From an uncultured Oscillospiraceae bacterium (GTDB lineage: Bacteria; Bacillota; Clostridia; Oscillospirales; Oscillospiraceae): a stretch of 64,000 bases of DNA. Positions 40,177 to 49,162 of the stretch are shown one piece after another (the first letter of the stretch is position 1; every line of letters starts with the position of its first letter). The notes under the pieces are model-generated. The model had not been told where the DNA came from. It was given only the letters and a program-made list of their open reading frames with translations, and ran no database searches. The stretch is from NCBI GenBank assembly GCA_910585265.1, contig CAJUCA010000007.1, forward strand, positions 26,663 to 90,662, read 5' to 3'. The position numbers and the translations under genes are program-made.

Positions 40177-40878
40177 TCATTGACGGAAAAGAGCCTGGAT
40201 CTCCTCCTCCGTTAGTGCTCTCCACCCACCCTTGGGCAGATCCGGGTCTAAAATCAGCGGCCCGAACCGCTCCCGCCGGAGATAGCGCACCGGCTTGCCC
40301 CGGCTGGCCAGCATCCGCTTGACCTGGTGGTATTTCCCCTCGTGGATGGTGATCCGGGCGGCGGAGCCGGACAGAAGCTCCAGCTCCCCGGGGCGGCAGG
40401 CCGTCCCGTCCCCCAGGACGATCCCCGCCTCCACCGCCTCCGCGTCCCCCTGGTCCAGCACGCCGTCCACCTCCACGTAGTACACCTTGTCCACGTGCCG
40501 CTTCGGGGCCAGCAGGCGGTGGGCCAGCGGCCCGTCGTCGGTGATCAGCAGCAGGCCCTCCGTGTCCTTGTCCAGCCGCCCCGCCGGGAACAGCCCCCGG
40601 TTCCGCCACTCCGGGCCCAGGAGGTCCATCACCGTGCGCTCCCCCGGCTCGTCCGTGGAGGACACCACCCCCGCCGGCTTGTTCAGCATCAGGTACACCG
40701 GCCCGCCCCCGCCGATGGGGGCTCCGTCCACCGTGACGGCGGCGGTCTCCGGCACCTTCTGCTCCGGGGCGCGGCACACCGTCCCGTCCGCCGCCACCCG
40801 GCCCGCCCGGATCAGCTCCCGGGCCTCCTTTCGGCTCCACGTTCCTGTGTTCGCCAGCCGCTTGTCCAGCCGTTCCAT
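40177..40878 (-). CDS. RsuA/RluB-family RNA pseudouridine synthase
   Basis: The enzyme isomerises uridine to pseudouridine in ribosomal RNA. The 233-residue protein has an N-terminal S4 RNA-binding domain (MERLDKRLANTGTWSRKEAR) and the catalytic domain with GRLDKDTEGLLLITDDG, whose Asp is the nucleophile, and GKYHQVKRML near 190. AAGGGAG supports the ATG at 40878. Whether it acts on 16S (RsuA) or 23S (RluB) cannot be told here. Confidence 0.93.
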   Translation of the reverse strand: MERLDKRLANTGTWSRKEARELIRAGRVAADGTVCRAPEQKVPETAAVTVDGAPIGGGGPVYLMLNKPAGVVSSTDEPGERTVMDLLGPEWRNRGLFPAGRLDKDTEGLLLITDDGPLAHRLLAPKRHVDKVYYVEVDGVLDQGDAEAVEAGIVLGDGTACRPGELELLSGSAARITIHEGKYHQVKRMLASRGKPVRYLRRERFGPLILDPDLPKGGWRALTEEEIQALFRQ

Positions 40879-40962
40879 ACCGTTTCGCTCCCTTCTCTCC
40901 AATCATATTGGGGGAAATGGATTCATATCCTTTTCTGAGAAACCATGGGAAGGATTGATAGC

Positions 40963-41505
40963 ATGATCATCGTCACCGCACGGGTACCAAAGAGACGGCT
41001 GCTGGCCGGGGGGATCACGGCCCTGTGCTGCTGCGCGGTGGTGGCCGCCGCCCTTCTCGCCACCCTGGGGGGGCGGGCCGTCGCCGCCTCGGCGGAGGTG
41101 AAGCACATCCGCACCAACGACGACCGGCTGGCCTACCTGGGCGGGCTGGGCTGGCAGGTGTCCTCCCAGCCCATCGCCACCGAGGAGCTGCTCATCCCGG
41201 AGGAATTTGACGACAGCTACGCGGGCTACCTCAAACTCCAGGAGGATCAGGGCTTCGACCTGGGCCGCTACCGGGGCAAGCGGATAAAGCGGTACACCTA
41301 CCAGCTCACCAACTACCCCGCCCAGGACGAGCCGGTGCAGATCGCCCTGCTGATCTACAAGAACAAGGTGGTGGGCGGGCAGATCCAGTCCTCCTCCGGC
41401 AGCTTCCTCCACGGGCTGACCCTGCCGGGGCAGGAGGGGCAGGACACGCCGGACGCCTCCCCCGCCCCCAGCGCGACCGCCCCGGTCTTTGGGATGCTGG
41501 TTTAG
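40963..41505 (+). CDS. DUF4830-type exported protein
   Basis: The 180-residue protein has an N-terminal membrane anchor (LLAGGITALCCCAVVAAALL) and an extracellular domain (about 40-150; RLAYLGGLGWQVSSQPIATE, YTYQLTNYPAQDEPVQIALL) like the DUF4830 family, found in sporulating Firmicutes; its role is unknown. It ends in a Pro/Ser/Ala-rich tail. GGAAGGA supports the ATG at 40963 over an in-frame ATG at 40945. It diverges from the pseudouridine synthase gene. Confidence 0.82.
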   Translation: MIIVTARVPKRRLLAGGITALCCCAVVAAALLATLGGRAVAASAEVKHIRTNDDRLAYLGGLGWQVSSQPIATEELLIPEEFDDSYAGYLKLQEDQGFDLGRYRGKRIKRYTYQLTNYPAQDEPVQIALLIYKNKVVGGQIQSSSGSFLHGLTLPGQEGQDTPDASPAPSATAPVFGMLV

Positions 41506-41534
41506 CGGGAGAGCCACGTTAGTTCCATAGCTTT

Positions 41535-41573
41535 AGAGGGGAGACGCGCCGCGCCGCGTCTCCCCTCCTTTTG
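41535..41573. terminator. Terminator between convergent genes
   Basis: GGGGAGACGCG pairs with CGCGTCTCCCC, with CCTTTTG on the plus side. It separates the DUF4830 gene from nagA on the other strand. Confidence 0.88.
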
Positions 41574-41577
41574 TCAA

Positions 41578-42696
41578 CTATACCACCTGTTTGCCGTGGA
41601 AGAACACGGCCTTCAGCTCCAGATCCGGGCCGAGCACGGCCACGTTGGCCCGCTTGCCCGCCTCCAGGCTGCCCACCCGGTCGAAGATGCCGATGGCCTT
41701 GGCGGGGTTCACCGCCGCCGCCCGCACCGCGTCCGCCAGGGGGATGCCGAAGGAGACGGCGGTCTTCATGCACGCCATCAGATCCGTCACCGACCCGGCG
41801 ATGGTGCCGTCCGCCAGGGTGGCCAGGGGGCCTTTCACAATGACGTTCTGGCCGCCCAGGTCATACTCGCCGTCGGACATACCCGCGGCCCGCATGGTGT
41901 CCGAGATCAGCACCACCCGGTCCGGGCCGAACATCTTGAAGGTGGCCCGCACCACGCTGGGGTGGATGTGGATGCCGTCGCTGATCAGCTCCACCCGGCT
42001 CCAGGGGCTGTCCAGGGCCGCGCCCACCACGCCGGGAGCCCGGTGGGTAAAGCCGGGCATGGCGTTAAAGAGGTGGGTGACCTCCCGGGCACCCGCCCGG
42101 AACGCCGCCATGGCGGTGTCATAGCCGGCGGTGGTGTGGGCCACCGACACGTTGACCTCCTCCGCCACCTCCCGGATAAAGTCCAGCGCGCCCGGCTCCT
42201 CCGGGGCCACGGACACCAGCTTCACCAGCCCCTCGGAGGCCTCCTCCAGCCGCCGCAGCATCGCCACGTCGGGGGCGTGGAGCCATTCGCCGTTCTGCGC
42301 GCCCTTTTTGGCGTAGGACAGGAAGGGACCCTCCAGGTTGATGCCCGCCAGATCCGCGCCGGGCCTGCCCTCCCGCTTGTGGGCCGCCGCCGTCCGGCAC
42401 ACCTTGATGAGCTGCTCCTCCAGCAGGGTCATGCCCGCGGGGCAGATCTGGGTCACGCCCCGGCTCAACTCGTACTCCGCCATGGTCTGGAGCCCGGCGG
42501 CGTCGCCGTCGGACAGGTCCGCCCCACGGCAGCCGTGGAAGTGCACGTCGGTGAGGCCGGGGATCACATAGCACCCCGCCCCGTCATAGCTCTGCCCGTC
42601 CTGGCTGTCCAGGGTGAGCAGGGGGCCGTCGAAGCACAGGTCCCGCTCCACAAAGCCCTGGTCCAGATCAAATACCTTGCCGCCTGTAATCTTCAT
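41578..42696 (-). CDS. nagA: N-acetylglucosamine-6-phosphate deacetylase
   Basis: NagA removes acetate from GlcNAc-6-P. The 372-residue amidohydrolase has the metal motif DVHFHGCRG, NLEGPFLS with the conserved Glu, HLFNAMPGFTHR and ISDGIHIHP; the catalytic Asp lies in LISDTMRAAGMSDG. It follows nagB after 10 nt and nanA upstream on the same strand, as the final catabolic genes of the sialic-acid set. Confidence 0.96.
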   Translation of the reverse strand: MKITGGKVFDLDQGFVERDLCFDGPLLTLDSQDGQSYDGAGCYVIPGLTDVHFHGCRGADLSDGDAAGLQTMAEYELSRGVTQICPAGMTLLEEQLIKVCRTAAAHKREGRPGADLAGINLEGPFLSYAKKGAQNGEWLHAPDVAMLRRLEEASEGLVKLVSVAPEEPGALDFIREVAEEVNVSVAHTTAGYDTAMAAFRAGAREVTHLFNAMPGFTHRAPGVVGAALDSPWSRVELISDGIHIHPSVVRATFKMFGPDRVVLISDTMRAAGMSDGEYDLGGQNVIVKGPLATLADGTIAGSVTDLMACMKTAVSFGIPLADAVRAAAVNPAKAIGIFDRVGSLEAGKRANVAVLGPDLELKAVFFHGKQVV

Positions 42697-42706
42697 GCTC
42701 CGCCCC

Positions 42707-43435
42707 TCACTTCAGGCCGCTGAGGGCCGCCTCGTCGCCGATGATGGTGACGTTGGGGTGGAGCTGGAGGATGGAGGCGGGCACGTCCGGGGTCACGGGG
42801 CCCTGCACGGTCTTGCGCACCGCGTCCGCCTTGTCCGCGCCGCTGGCCACCACCAGGATGCTGCGGGCGTGCATGATGGTGCCGATGCCCATGGTCAGGG
42901 CCTGCTTGGGCACGTCGTCCGCGCTGGCGAAGAACCGGGCGTTGGCCTCAATGGTGCTCTGGGTCAGATCCACCAGATGGGTGGCCACGGGGAACTCGGC
43001 GCAAGGCTCGTTGAAGCCGATATGCCCGTTGCGGCCCAGGCCCAGGAGCTGGAGGTCGGCGTAGCCCAGGGACTTCACCACCGCCTCATACCGGGCGCAC
43101 TCCGCCGCCGCGTCCTCCGCCAGGCCGCTGGGGACGTTGGTGTTCCCGGGCAGGATGTCCACATGGTCGAACAGGTTGTGCTGCATGAACCAGCGGTAGC
43201 TCTGGTCGTGGGTGGGGGCCAGCCCCACGTACTCGTCCAGGTTCACCGAGCGCACCTCATGGAAGCTCAGGTCGCCCTGCTGATGCCATTTCACCAGCTG
43301 CTGATAGGCCCCGATGGGGGTGGAGCCGGTGGCCAGGCCCAGCACGCAGTCGGGCTTGGACACCACCTGGGCGGCGATGATGGCCGCGGCGCGGCGGCTC
43401 ATGGCGTTGTAGTCTTTCTCGCAATAAATTCTCAT
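42707..43435 (-). CDS. nagB: Glucosamine-6-phosphate deaminase
   Basis: NagB converts GlcN-6-P to fructose-6-P and ammonia. The 242-residue protein has the expected start (MRIYCEKDYNAMSRRAAAII), the phosphate loop GLATGSTPIGAY, the catalytic region NLDEYVGLAPTHDQSYR and LGLGRNGHIGFNEP. It lies between nanA and nagA in one minus-strand run. Confidence 0.97.
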   Translation of the reverse strand: MRIYCEKDYNAMSRRAAAIIAAQVVSKPDCVLGLATGSTPIGAYQQLVKWHQQGDLSFHEVRSVNLDEYVGLAPTHDQSYRWFMQHNLFDHVDILPGNTNVPSGLAEDAAAECARYEAVVKSLGYADLQLLGLGRNGHIGFNEPCAEFPVATHLVDLTQSTIEANARFFASADDVPKQALTMGIGTIMHARSILVVASGADKADAVRKTVQGPVTPDVPASILQLHPNVTIIGDEAALSGLK

Positions 43436-43481
43436 ATCAAAACACCTCTGAATACCATATTACACCAATTTCGCTCTGCCG

Positions 43482-44390
43482 TCAACAGTATTTGGCGATG
43501 GCGGCGGCGATCATGTCCGCGCTCTCCTTCACCACGGCCTCGTCACCGGGGGCCAGCTCCAGCAGCGGGGCGCGGACGCTGCCCGCGTCGGGGCCGCCCT
43601 GGAGGCGGATGATCTCCTTGATCACGGCGTACATATTGCCGGCGGCGGAGCACATCTTATAAATGATGCGGCAGCACTCGTTCTGGATCTCCCGGCCCTG
43701 CTCCAGCTTGCCCTCGTGGAACAGGCGGAAAATAGCCAGGTACAGCTCGGGCATGGCGGCGTAGGTGCCGCCGATGCCGCCGACGGCCCCCGCCGCCAGG
43801 CCGGACAGGAGCTGCTCGTCCGGCCCGTTGAACACGATGGCCCCCTCGTCCTTCCACATCTGGATGTCCTGCACCGGCATGGAGGAGTTCTTCACGCCGA
43901 TGACCCGGGGGTTCTTCAGCATTTCCTTCAGCAGGGGCACCGTCAGGGCCACCCCCGCCAGCTGAGGGATGTTATAGATCACGAAGTCGGTGTCCGGCGC
44001 GGCGGCGGAGATGTCGTTCCAATACTTGGCGATCCCGGCGGAGGGCAGGTGGAAGTAGATGGGCGGGATGGCGGCGATGGCGTCCACGCCTAAAGACTGG
44101 GCGTGGGCGGCCAGCTCCCGGCTGTCCGCGGTGTTGTTGCAGGCCACGTGGGCGATGATGGTGAGATCCTTGCCCACCTCGTCCATCACGTGCTCCAGCA
44201 CCAGCTTGCGCTCCGCCACGCCCTGGTAAATGCACTCGCCGGAGGAGCCGCCCACGTAGAGGCCCTTGACGCCCTTGTCCTTCAGGTAGCGGGCCATGGC
44301 CCGGACGCCGTCGGGATTGATCTGCCCGTCCTTGCCGTAGCAGGCGTAAAACGCGGGGATGATGCCCGCGTACTTGGCGCAGTCTTTCAT
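43482..44390 (-). CDS. nanA: N-acetylneuraminate lyase
   Basis: NanA splits N-acetylneuraminate into ManNAc and pyruvate. The 302-residue class I aldolase has GSSGE (48-52), Tyr139 in YNIPQ and the Schiff-base Lys167 in VIGVKNSS. I set the start at the ATG at 44390: AAGGAG lies 8 nt before it, whereas an in-frame GTG at 44399 touches that site. The neighbours (nagAB, importer, AGE epimerase) support sialic acid over a plain dihydrodipicolinate synthase role. Confidence 0.92.
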   Translation of the reverse strand: MKDCAKYAGIIPAFYACYGKDGQINPDGVRAMARYLKDKGVKGLYVGGSSGECIYQGVAERKLVLEHVMDEVGKDLTIIAHVACNNTADSRELAAHAQSLGVDAIAAIPPIYFHLPSAGIAKYWNDISAAAPDTDFVIYNIPQLAGVALTVPLLKEMLKNPRVIGVKNSSMPVQDIQMWKDEGAIVFNGPDEQLLSGLAAGAVGGIGGTYAAMPELYLAIFRLFHEGKLEQGREIQNECCRIIYKMCSAAGNMYAVIKEIIRLQGGPDAGSVRAPLLELAPGDEAVVKESADMIAAAIAKYC

Positions 44391-44437
44391 CGTATTCACT
44401 CCTTATTTCATACTGCGGCCCGGGGGCCGCTTCCGGC

Positions 44438-44480
44438 GCAATCCCGCGCAAACCGCCTGGCCTGCGCGGGATTGCTGGTT
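44438..44480. promoter_or_regulatory. Intra-operon hairpin before nanA
   Basis: GCAATCCCGCGCA pairs with TGCGCGGGATTGC around GCGG-rich loop sequence. On the plus strand GGTTTT follows. On the coding (minus) strand it lies between the transport genes and nanA and may reduce or stabilise transcripts there. Confidence 0.65.
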
Positions 44481-44485
44481 TTCCC

Positions 44486-44647
44486 AGAACCTGTATTCAC
44501 AACCTCAAACGCCGTGTGGGCGGGTCTTTTTCCGCCATACTGCGTTGCGTTTTCTTGCAATACACAAAGTATTCCTGCGAAAACGCGCCTTGTCTGGCGA
44601 AAAAATCCCTCGCCCACCCAGCATCTTCGGCTGTGAATACAGGTTCT
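44486..44647. repeat. 162-bp imperfect palindrome, MITE-like
   Basis: The ends AGAACCTGTATTCAC (44486-44500) and GTGAATACAGGTTCT (44633-44647) are exact inverted repeats. Inside, GTGTGGGCGGG/CTCGCCCACCC and GCGTTTTCTTGCAATAC/GTATTCCTGCGAAAACGC continue the pairing to a small loop near 44570. The whole unit could fold into one long RNA or cruciform hairpin; no coding sequence is seen in it. It sits in the gap between an ABC permease gene and nanA. Confidence 0.85.
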
Positions 44648-44671
44648 CAGTTTCGCCGGGGCGGTGGGAAA

Positions 44672-45727
44672 TTACCCCTTCACCGCGCCCATGGTGATGC
44701 CCTGGGTGAAGAATTTCTGGAAGATGAGGAAAATAGCCACGATGGGCACCGCGCCCAACGCCGCTCCCGCCATCATCAGGCCGTAGTTGGTGGCGAACTC
44801 CGCCTGAAGGGTGGCAATACCCAGAGAGATGGTGAGGTTCGCCCGGGATTGCAGCATAATCAGCTGGAGGAAGTAGTCGTTCCAGGTGTTGATGAAGGTA
44901 AAGATGGCCAACGCCCCGAAGCCCGGCTTGATGATGGGGCACACCACCGTGATGAAGGTGTTGACCTCCCCCGCGCCATCGATGCGGGCGGCCTCCAGGA
45001 TCTCGTTGGGGATGGTCTCGGAGAACTGCTTCATCAGGAACACGCCAAAGGGCCAGCCCACGGTGGGCAGGATCACCGCCCACAAGGTGTCGGTCATGGG
45101 GGTCTTTTCCGGGGTGCCGGAGAGCAGCCCGGGCAGCTTCACCAGGTAGACCACCGCCACCACCGCCACAGCCACCGCCAGCAGGTGGAACAGGTAGTCC
45201 TTGACCTTCCAGTCCCGGCGGGCCTCGGCGGTGAGCCAGTTATAGCTGTTTTTAATGGCAGTCACCACGATCACCGCGATCACCGCGGCCGCGATCACCC
45301 CCAGCAGCAGGTACAGCCAGCGCAGGCGCAGGCTGGCCATCATCCGCACCAGGGGGACCAGCACCACCTGCTTGGGCAGGGCCATGGCGCAGATGATGAG
45401 GCCGAATACGATGGACTGCCCGTAGAACCGCTTTTTCGCCAGGGCGTAGCCGCACAGGGCGGCGGTGCCGCACACCAGCAGCATACTGCCCAAGGCCATC
45501 AGCACCGTGTTGAGCATCCACTGCCACGCGGGGTTCTTGAACAGCTTCTCGAAGTTGGCCATGGTCGGTTCGGTGGGGAACCACTGGGGCGGCAGGGCGA
45601 TGGCCACGGACTGGCTCTTGAAGGCCCCGGTGATGATCCAGTAGAAGGGGAACACGAAGGTGAAGGCCACCACGCACAGAATGATGAGCGAAATCACCTT
45701 ATAGGGCGTGATTTTTTTCTTTTTCAT
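44672..45727 (-). CDS. Sugar ABC permease, MalG type, with inserted segment
   Basis: One of two membrane subunits of a carbohydrate importer. At 351 residues it is about 75 longer than its usual relatives. The family parts are intact (helix 1 about 10-33; the EAA loop EILEAARIDGAGEVNTF at 242-258), but residues about 134-211 carry extra hydrophobic segments (about 138-157 and 180-198) where other proteins have a short loop before TLWAVILP. This adds a helical hairpin to the transporter. It follows the partner permease gene by 18 nt. Confidence 0.92.
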   Translation of the reverse strand: MKKKKITPYKVISLIILCVVAFTFVFPFYWIITGAFKSQSVAIALPPQWFPTEPTMANFEKLFKNPAWQWMLNTVLMALGSMLLVCGTAALCGYALAKKRFYGQSIVFGLIICAMALPKQVVLVPLVRMMASLRLRWLYLLLGVIAAAVIAVIVVTAIKNSYNWLTAEARRDWKVKDYLFHLLAVAVAVVAVVYLVKLPGLLSGTPEKTPMTDTLWAVILPTVGWPFGVFLMKQFSETIPNEILEAARIDGAGEVNTFITVVCPIIKPGFGALAIFTFINTWNDYFLQLIMLQSRANLTISLGIATLQAEFATNYGLMMAGAALGAVPIVAIFLIFQKFFTQGITMGAVKG

Positions 45728-45745
45728 GGTTTTTTCCTCCCCTCC

Positions 45746-46666
45746 TTAATACGAGACGTCCTTGCTCATCACCTTGAACTGGATCGCGCTGAGTATGGCG
45801 ATGATGATGGCCAGGACAACGCCCATGGAGTTGGCGTAGCCGTACTTATACAGCTGGAAGGCGTTGGTATACAGGTAGTACATCACCGTGTTGGTGGTGC
45901 CCTCCGGCCCGCCGGAGGTGAGCAGCTGAATCAGGGAGAAGCACTGGAAGGTGTTGATGGTGGTGATCACCACGATGTACAGGGTGGTGGGCATTACCTG
46001 GGGCCACTTGATCTTCCAGAACACCTGCAAATCGGTGGCACCGTCCACCTGGGCGGCCTCCACCAGGGACTGGTCCACATTGCCCAGGGCCGCCACGTAC
46101 AGCACGATGGGCTGGCCCACGTAGGTGGTGAACATGATGAGGATGATGCACCAGATGGCAAAGCGCGTATCTCCCAGCCACATGACGTTCTTGCCGATAA
46201 GCCCCAGGGAACTGAGGACGTAGTTGAGGATGCCGCTGTAGCCGTCGAACATCCACTTCCACACCACCACCACGGCCACCGTGCCGGTGACCACGGGCAG
46301 GTAGAACACGCAGCGGAAGAAGGAGCGCACGCCCTCCCGCATCTGGTAGATGGCGGAGCTCACCCACAGCGAGAACAGGGTGACGGCGGGCACCGTGACC
46401 ACCACCAGGATCAGGGTGTTCAGCATGGCCCGCAGGAAGGTCTTATCCTGGAACAGGTCGATGTAGTTTTTCAGGCCGATGAAGTTCTCCGCGGCTACCG
46501 GGTTCTTCATGGTGTAGTTGAACAAGCTGGTGACAACGCCGGTGATCATGGGCAGGATGACGAAAGCGACGAAGAAAAACAGCGCGGGCAGCATGAACAG
46601 ATAGGCCACCACAGTTTCGCGCCGTTTGAGCGCGTGGCTGTTGCGCTGGGCAGGTGTTTTTGCCAT
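45746..46666 (-). CDS. Sugar ABC permease, MalF type
   Basis: The partner membrane subunit of the importer, 306 residues with six predicted helices; family marks include FYLPVVTGTVAVVVVWKWMF and the EAA-loop segment LVEAAQVDGATDLQVFWKIK. It is placed between the binding-protein gene and the second permease. No ATPase gene is in the cluster, so a shared MsmK-type ATPase elsewhere is expected. Confidence 0.95.
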   Translation of the reverse strand: MAKTPAQRNSHALKRRETVVAYLFMLPALFFFVAFVILPMITGVVTSLFNYTMKNPVAAENFIGLKNYIDLFQDKTFLRAMLNTLILVVVTVPAVTLFSLWVSSAIYQMREGVRSFFRCVFYLPVVTGTVAVVVVWKWMFDGYSGILNYVLSSLGLIGKNVMWLGDTRFAIWCIILIMFTTYVGQPIVLYVAALGNVDQSLVEAAQVDGATDLQVFWKIKWPQVMPTTLYIVVITTINTFQCFSLIQLLTSGGPEGTTNTVMYYLYTNAFQLYKYGYANSMGVVLAIIIAILSAIQFKVMSKDVSY

Positions 46667-46700
46667 ACAAATCCCTCCCTGGTTATGGCAGAAATAGGAG

Positions 46701-46740
46701 TCCGCCCCGCCTCCCCGCCCATGCGGGAAGGCGGGGCGGA
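46701..46740 (-). promoter_or_regulatory. Intercistronic hairpin after the binding-protein gene
   Basis: CCGCCCCGCCT pairs with AGGCGGGGCGG, with an inner CCCGC/GCGGG stem. It has no T-run and stands between binding protein and permease genes, a usual place for a structure that protects the more abundant upstream mRNA. Confidence 0.75.
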
Positions 46741-46787
46741 TTCTCAGTGTCAGCTCAGGTTACAGGCTTCAACGCTTCGGGGACGGA

Positions 46788-48137
46788 TCAGCCCGCCATG
46801 CCGGCGTTGGAGGCCTCCACCGCCGCGTTGGCCAGCTCGGTCACATCGCCGCCGCCGGTGATCTTCTGGAGCATATCGAACCACTGGGCGCGCATATTCG
46901 CGAAGCCGTCCATGGTGTTGTAGTAGGGGCCGTACATCTTGGTGAACTCCACCAGCAGCTCCTTCTCGGCGTCGCCGGGATACAGGTTGCCCATGGACTG
47001 GAGCACGGGGAACGCGCCGGTGCGGGTGACGTTCTCCTTGTTGTCGCACAGCCACTTGATGAAGGTCTTGGCGGCCTCGGCCTTGGCATCGTCGCCGTTG
47101 TCAAACACGCAGAAGCCGTTGACCAGATACTCCAGGACGGGCTTGCCGTCGGCGGAGGGGAAGGGCAGGGAGATGGGAGTCACGCCGTTGGCCTCCATGG
47201 TGGCGGCGTTGTTGCCGGCCGCGGAGGTGCCCCAGCAGAACTCATAGGCGGTGGTGCCGGCCACGAACAGCTCGATGGACTGGCCGCCGTTGTACTGCAC
47301 GCCGTTGCCCAGCCAACCCTTGTCGATCCACTCCTGGGCCTTGGTCAGGCCCTGGATCATGGCCTCGCTGTTAAAGGTGTACTCCTTGCCGTCGGCCACG
47401 GAGCCGTCGTACAGGTTGGCGATGAAGGCGCGGGTGCCTTGGTCGCCGCCCTGGCCGCCGCAGAACAGCACGCCGGGGTTGTAGCCGGCGGCAGTCAGCT
47501 TCTCAATGGCTTTCTCGAAGTCCTCGGTGGTCCAGGCCCGGTTGCCCTCCAGGTTCACGAACTCCATGGCACCGGAATCGGTCCACATCTTCTCGTTGAT
47601 GGCCATGTAGAAGGGGGAAGCGGAGATGGGGTACATATAGTAAGTACCGTTGCCCTGGCAGGAGGTGAGCAGGTCGTCATTGCCCACGTCCTTCTTGAAC
47701 TCGTCGGTGAACATATCGCCCAGATCCACCAGCTTGCCGTTCTTGCCGTACTCAATGATGCGGCCCGGGGCGTCGAACAGGATGTCGGCGGCGGTGCCGG
47801 ACTCAATGGCGGTGGTGATCTTGTCGCTGGCGGTGGTGAAGTCGATGGTCTCCACCCGCACGGTGATGCCGGGATGGCTGGCGTTGAACTCGTCCACCAG
47901 CTTCTGCTCATAGGTGCCGGCGGGGTCGTCCGCGTCCTGGATGAACGTGGGGGGAGCCCACCACAGCAGCTCTACTTCGTCGGCGGGCTCATTGCCCTCC
48001 TCGGTGGGGTTGGCGGGGGGATTGCTGGCGTCTGGCGTCTTGGTGGGATCAGGATCCTTGCCGCCTGTGCAGGCGGCAAGAGACAGCACTATGCATAGTG
48101 CCAGCACCAGAGCCAGAACCTTGCGAATCGTTTTCAT
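46788..48137 (-). CDS. Sugar ABC transporter substrate-binding lipoprotein
   Basis: The 449-residue precursor has a lipoprotein signal (VLALVLALCIVLSLAAC), an acidic Pro/Thr linker (about 25-52) and a family 1-type binding domain (ELLWWAPPTFIQDADDPAGT, KLVDEFNASHPGITVRVETI). The regulon suggests sialic acid or an amino sugar as ligand, though nothing in the sequence fixes it. It is the first gene of the transport-catabolism run and has its own consensus promoter with palindromes upstream. GAGGAGGAAC precedes its ATG. Confidence 0.95.
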   Translation of the reverse strand: MKTIRKVLALVLALCIVLSLAACTGGKDPDPTKTPDASNPPANPTEEGNEPADEVELLWWAPPTFIQDADDPAGTYEQKLVDEFNASHPGITVRVETIDFTTASDKITTAIESGTAADILFDAPGRIIEYGKNGKLVDLGDMFTDEFKKDVGNDDLLTSCQGNGTYYMYPISASPFYMAINEKMWTDSGAMEFVNLEGNRAWTTEDFEKAIEKLTAAGYNPGVLFCGGQGGDQGTRAFIANLYDGSVADGKEYTFNSEAMIQGLTKAQEWIDKGWLGNGVQYNGGQSIELFVAGTTAYEFCWGTSAAGNNAATMEANGVTPISLPFPSADGKPVLEYLVNGFCVFDNGDDAKAEAAKTFIKWLCDNKENVTRTGAFPVLQSMGNLYPGDAEKELLVEFTKMYGPYYNTMDGFANMRAQWFDMLQKITGGGDVTELANAAVEASNAGMAG

Positions 48138-48198
48138 TCTGTGTTCCTCCTCAAATTTGATAATTCTCCGCCCGCGCAGACCACGGGCTCTTGTTCAG

Positions 48199-48227
48199 AT
48201 TGTATAATCTTTCCTAACGTTTGTCAA
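48199..48227 (-). promoter_or_regulatory. Promoter of the transport-catabolism operon
   Basis: On the minus strand, TTGACA (48227-48222) and TACAAT (48204-48199) with a 17-bp spacer. Confidence 0.88.
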
Positions 48228-48237
48228 TACGGTATTT

Positions 48238-48279
48238 GAAAATAATTTCGCGTTTTTTCCTTTATGGGAAAAAGTTTTC
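48238..48279. promoter_or_regulatory. Candidate RpiR operators
   Basis: GAAAATAATTTC (48238-48249) and GAAAAAGTTTTC (48268-48279) are near-perfect AT-rich palindromes just upstream of the -35 box. The first is almost the same as GAAAATAATTTTC in the divergent region at 50485-50497. RpiR-family operators often have this GAAAN4-5TTTC form. Confidence 0.6.
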
Positions 48280-48297
48280 TTTCCCCGCCCTTTGCCC

Positions 48298-49152
48298 TCA
48301 CAAATGCTTGTCCGCCAGGGCGTCCGCCACCTGCTTGCGCCTGTTCCGGCAGGCCTCCATGTCCCGGCGGCACACCTCGCTGAACAGCACGTCGATGAGA
48401 AAAAGCTGCCCCATCCGGGCGGCCACGGACCCCATCTGGAGGGGCCCCTCCCGGGCCCCGCACTCCAGCACCACGTCGGCGCAGGAGGCCCCGGGGGACT
48501 TGGGGAAGCGGGTGATCAGGATGGTGCGCGCCCCCCGCTCCTGGGCGATCTTCATCACGTCCACCACGTCCCGGGTGGAGCCGGAGTAGGAGAAATACAC
48601 CACCACGTCCCGCTCGGTCAGCATGGCGCAGCGGATGGCCTGGAAGTGGGAGTCCTCCACGGCGTAGAAGTTGGGCAGGGCGGTGGAGAACAGGTGGGCC
48701 GCCTCCTGGGCCAGCACCATGGAGCCGCCCAGCCCCATGCACAGCACCCGGTCCGCCGAGAGGATCAGCTCCGCCGCCTTGGTCACCGCCCCGGGGTTGA
48801 TGAGGGCCAGGGTCTGGGTGACGGCGTCCACGTCGGCGGCATAGATCTTCTGGCACATATCGCCCAGGCTGTCCTCCGCCTGGATCTCGCCGTACAGGGG
48901 GTTCATGGGCCGCTGGGCGGAGCCGGAGCCCGCCACCGCCAGCTTGAACGCGCTGTAGCCCTTGTAGCCCAGGCGGCGGCAGAACCGGGACACGGTGGCC
49001 TCCGCCACCTCCGCCACCTCCGCCATCTCGGAGATGGACATATATTGGCACTCCTGCCGCTGGAGGAGCATATAGTCCGCGATCTTCTTCTCCGCGCTGG
49101 TGAGCTGGTAATATTCCCGGTTGATTCTGGTGAATACGTCGCCGTAAGGCAT
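48298..49152 (-). CDS. RpiR/MurR-family regulator
   Basis: The 284-residue protein has an N-terminal HTH_6 domain (about 1-77, SISEMAEVAEVAEATVSRFC then RRLGYKGYSAFKL) and a C-terminal SIS sugar-phosphate-binding domain (about 115-250, RVLCMGLGGSMVLAQEAAHL, VVYFSYSGSTRDVVDVM). It is probably the regulator of this amino-sugar set (a NanR-like role), sensing a phosphorylated sugar. It follows the AGE epimerase gene by 10 nt and shares its promoter. Confidence 0.93.
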   Translation of the reverse strand: MPYGDVFTRINREYYQLTSAEKKIADYMLLQRQECQYMSISEMAEVAEVAEATVSRFCRRLGYKGYSAFKLAVAGSGSAQRPMNPLYGEIQAEDSLGDMCQKIYAADVDAVTQTLALINPGAVTKAAELILSADRVLCMGLGGSMVLAQEAAHLFSTALPNFYAVEDSHFQAIRCAMLTERDVVVYFSYSGSTRDVVDVMKIAQERGARTILITRFPKSPGASCADVVLECGAREGPLQMGSVAARMGQLFLIDVLFSEVCRRDMEACRNRRKQVADALADKHL

Positions 49153-49162
49153 ACAGGCCCCC

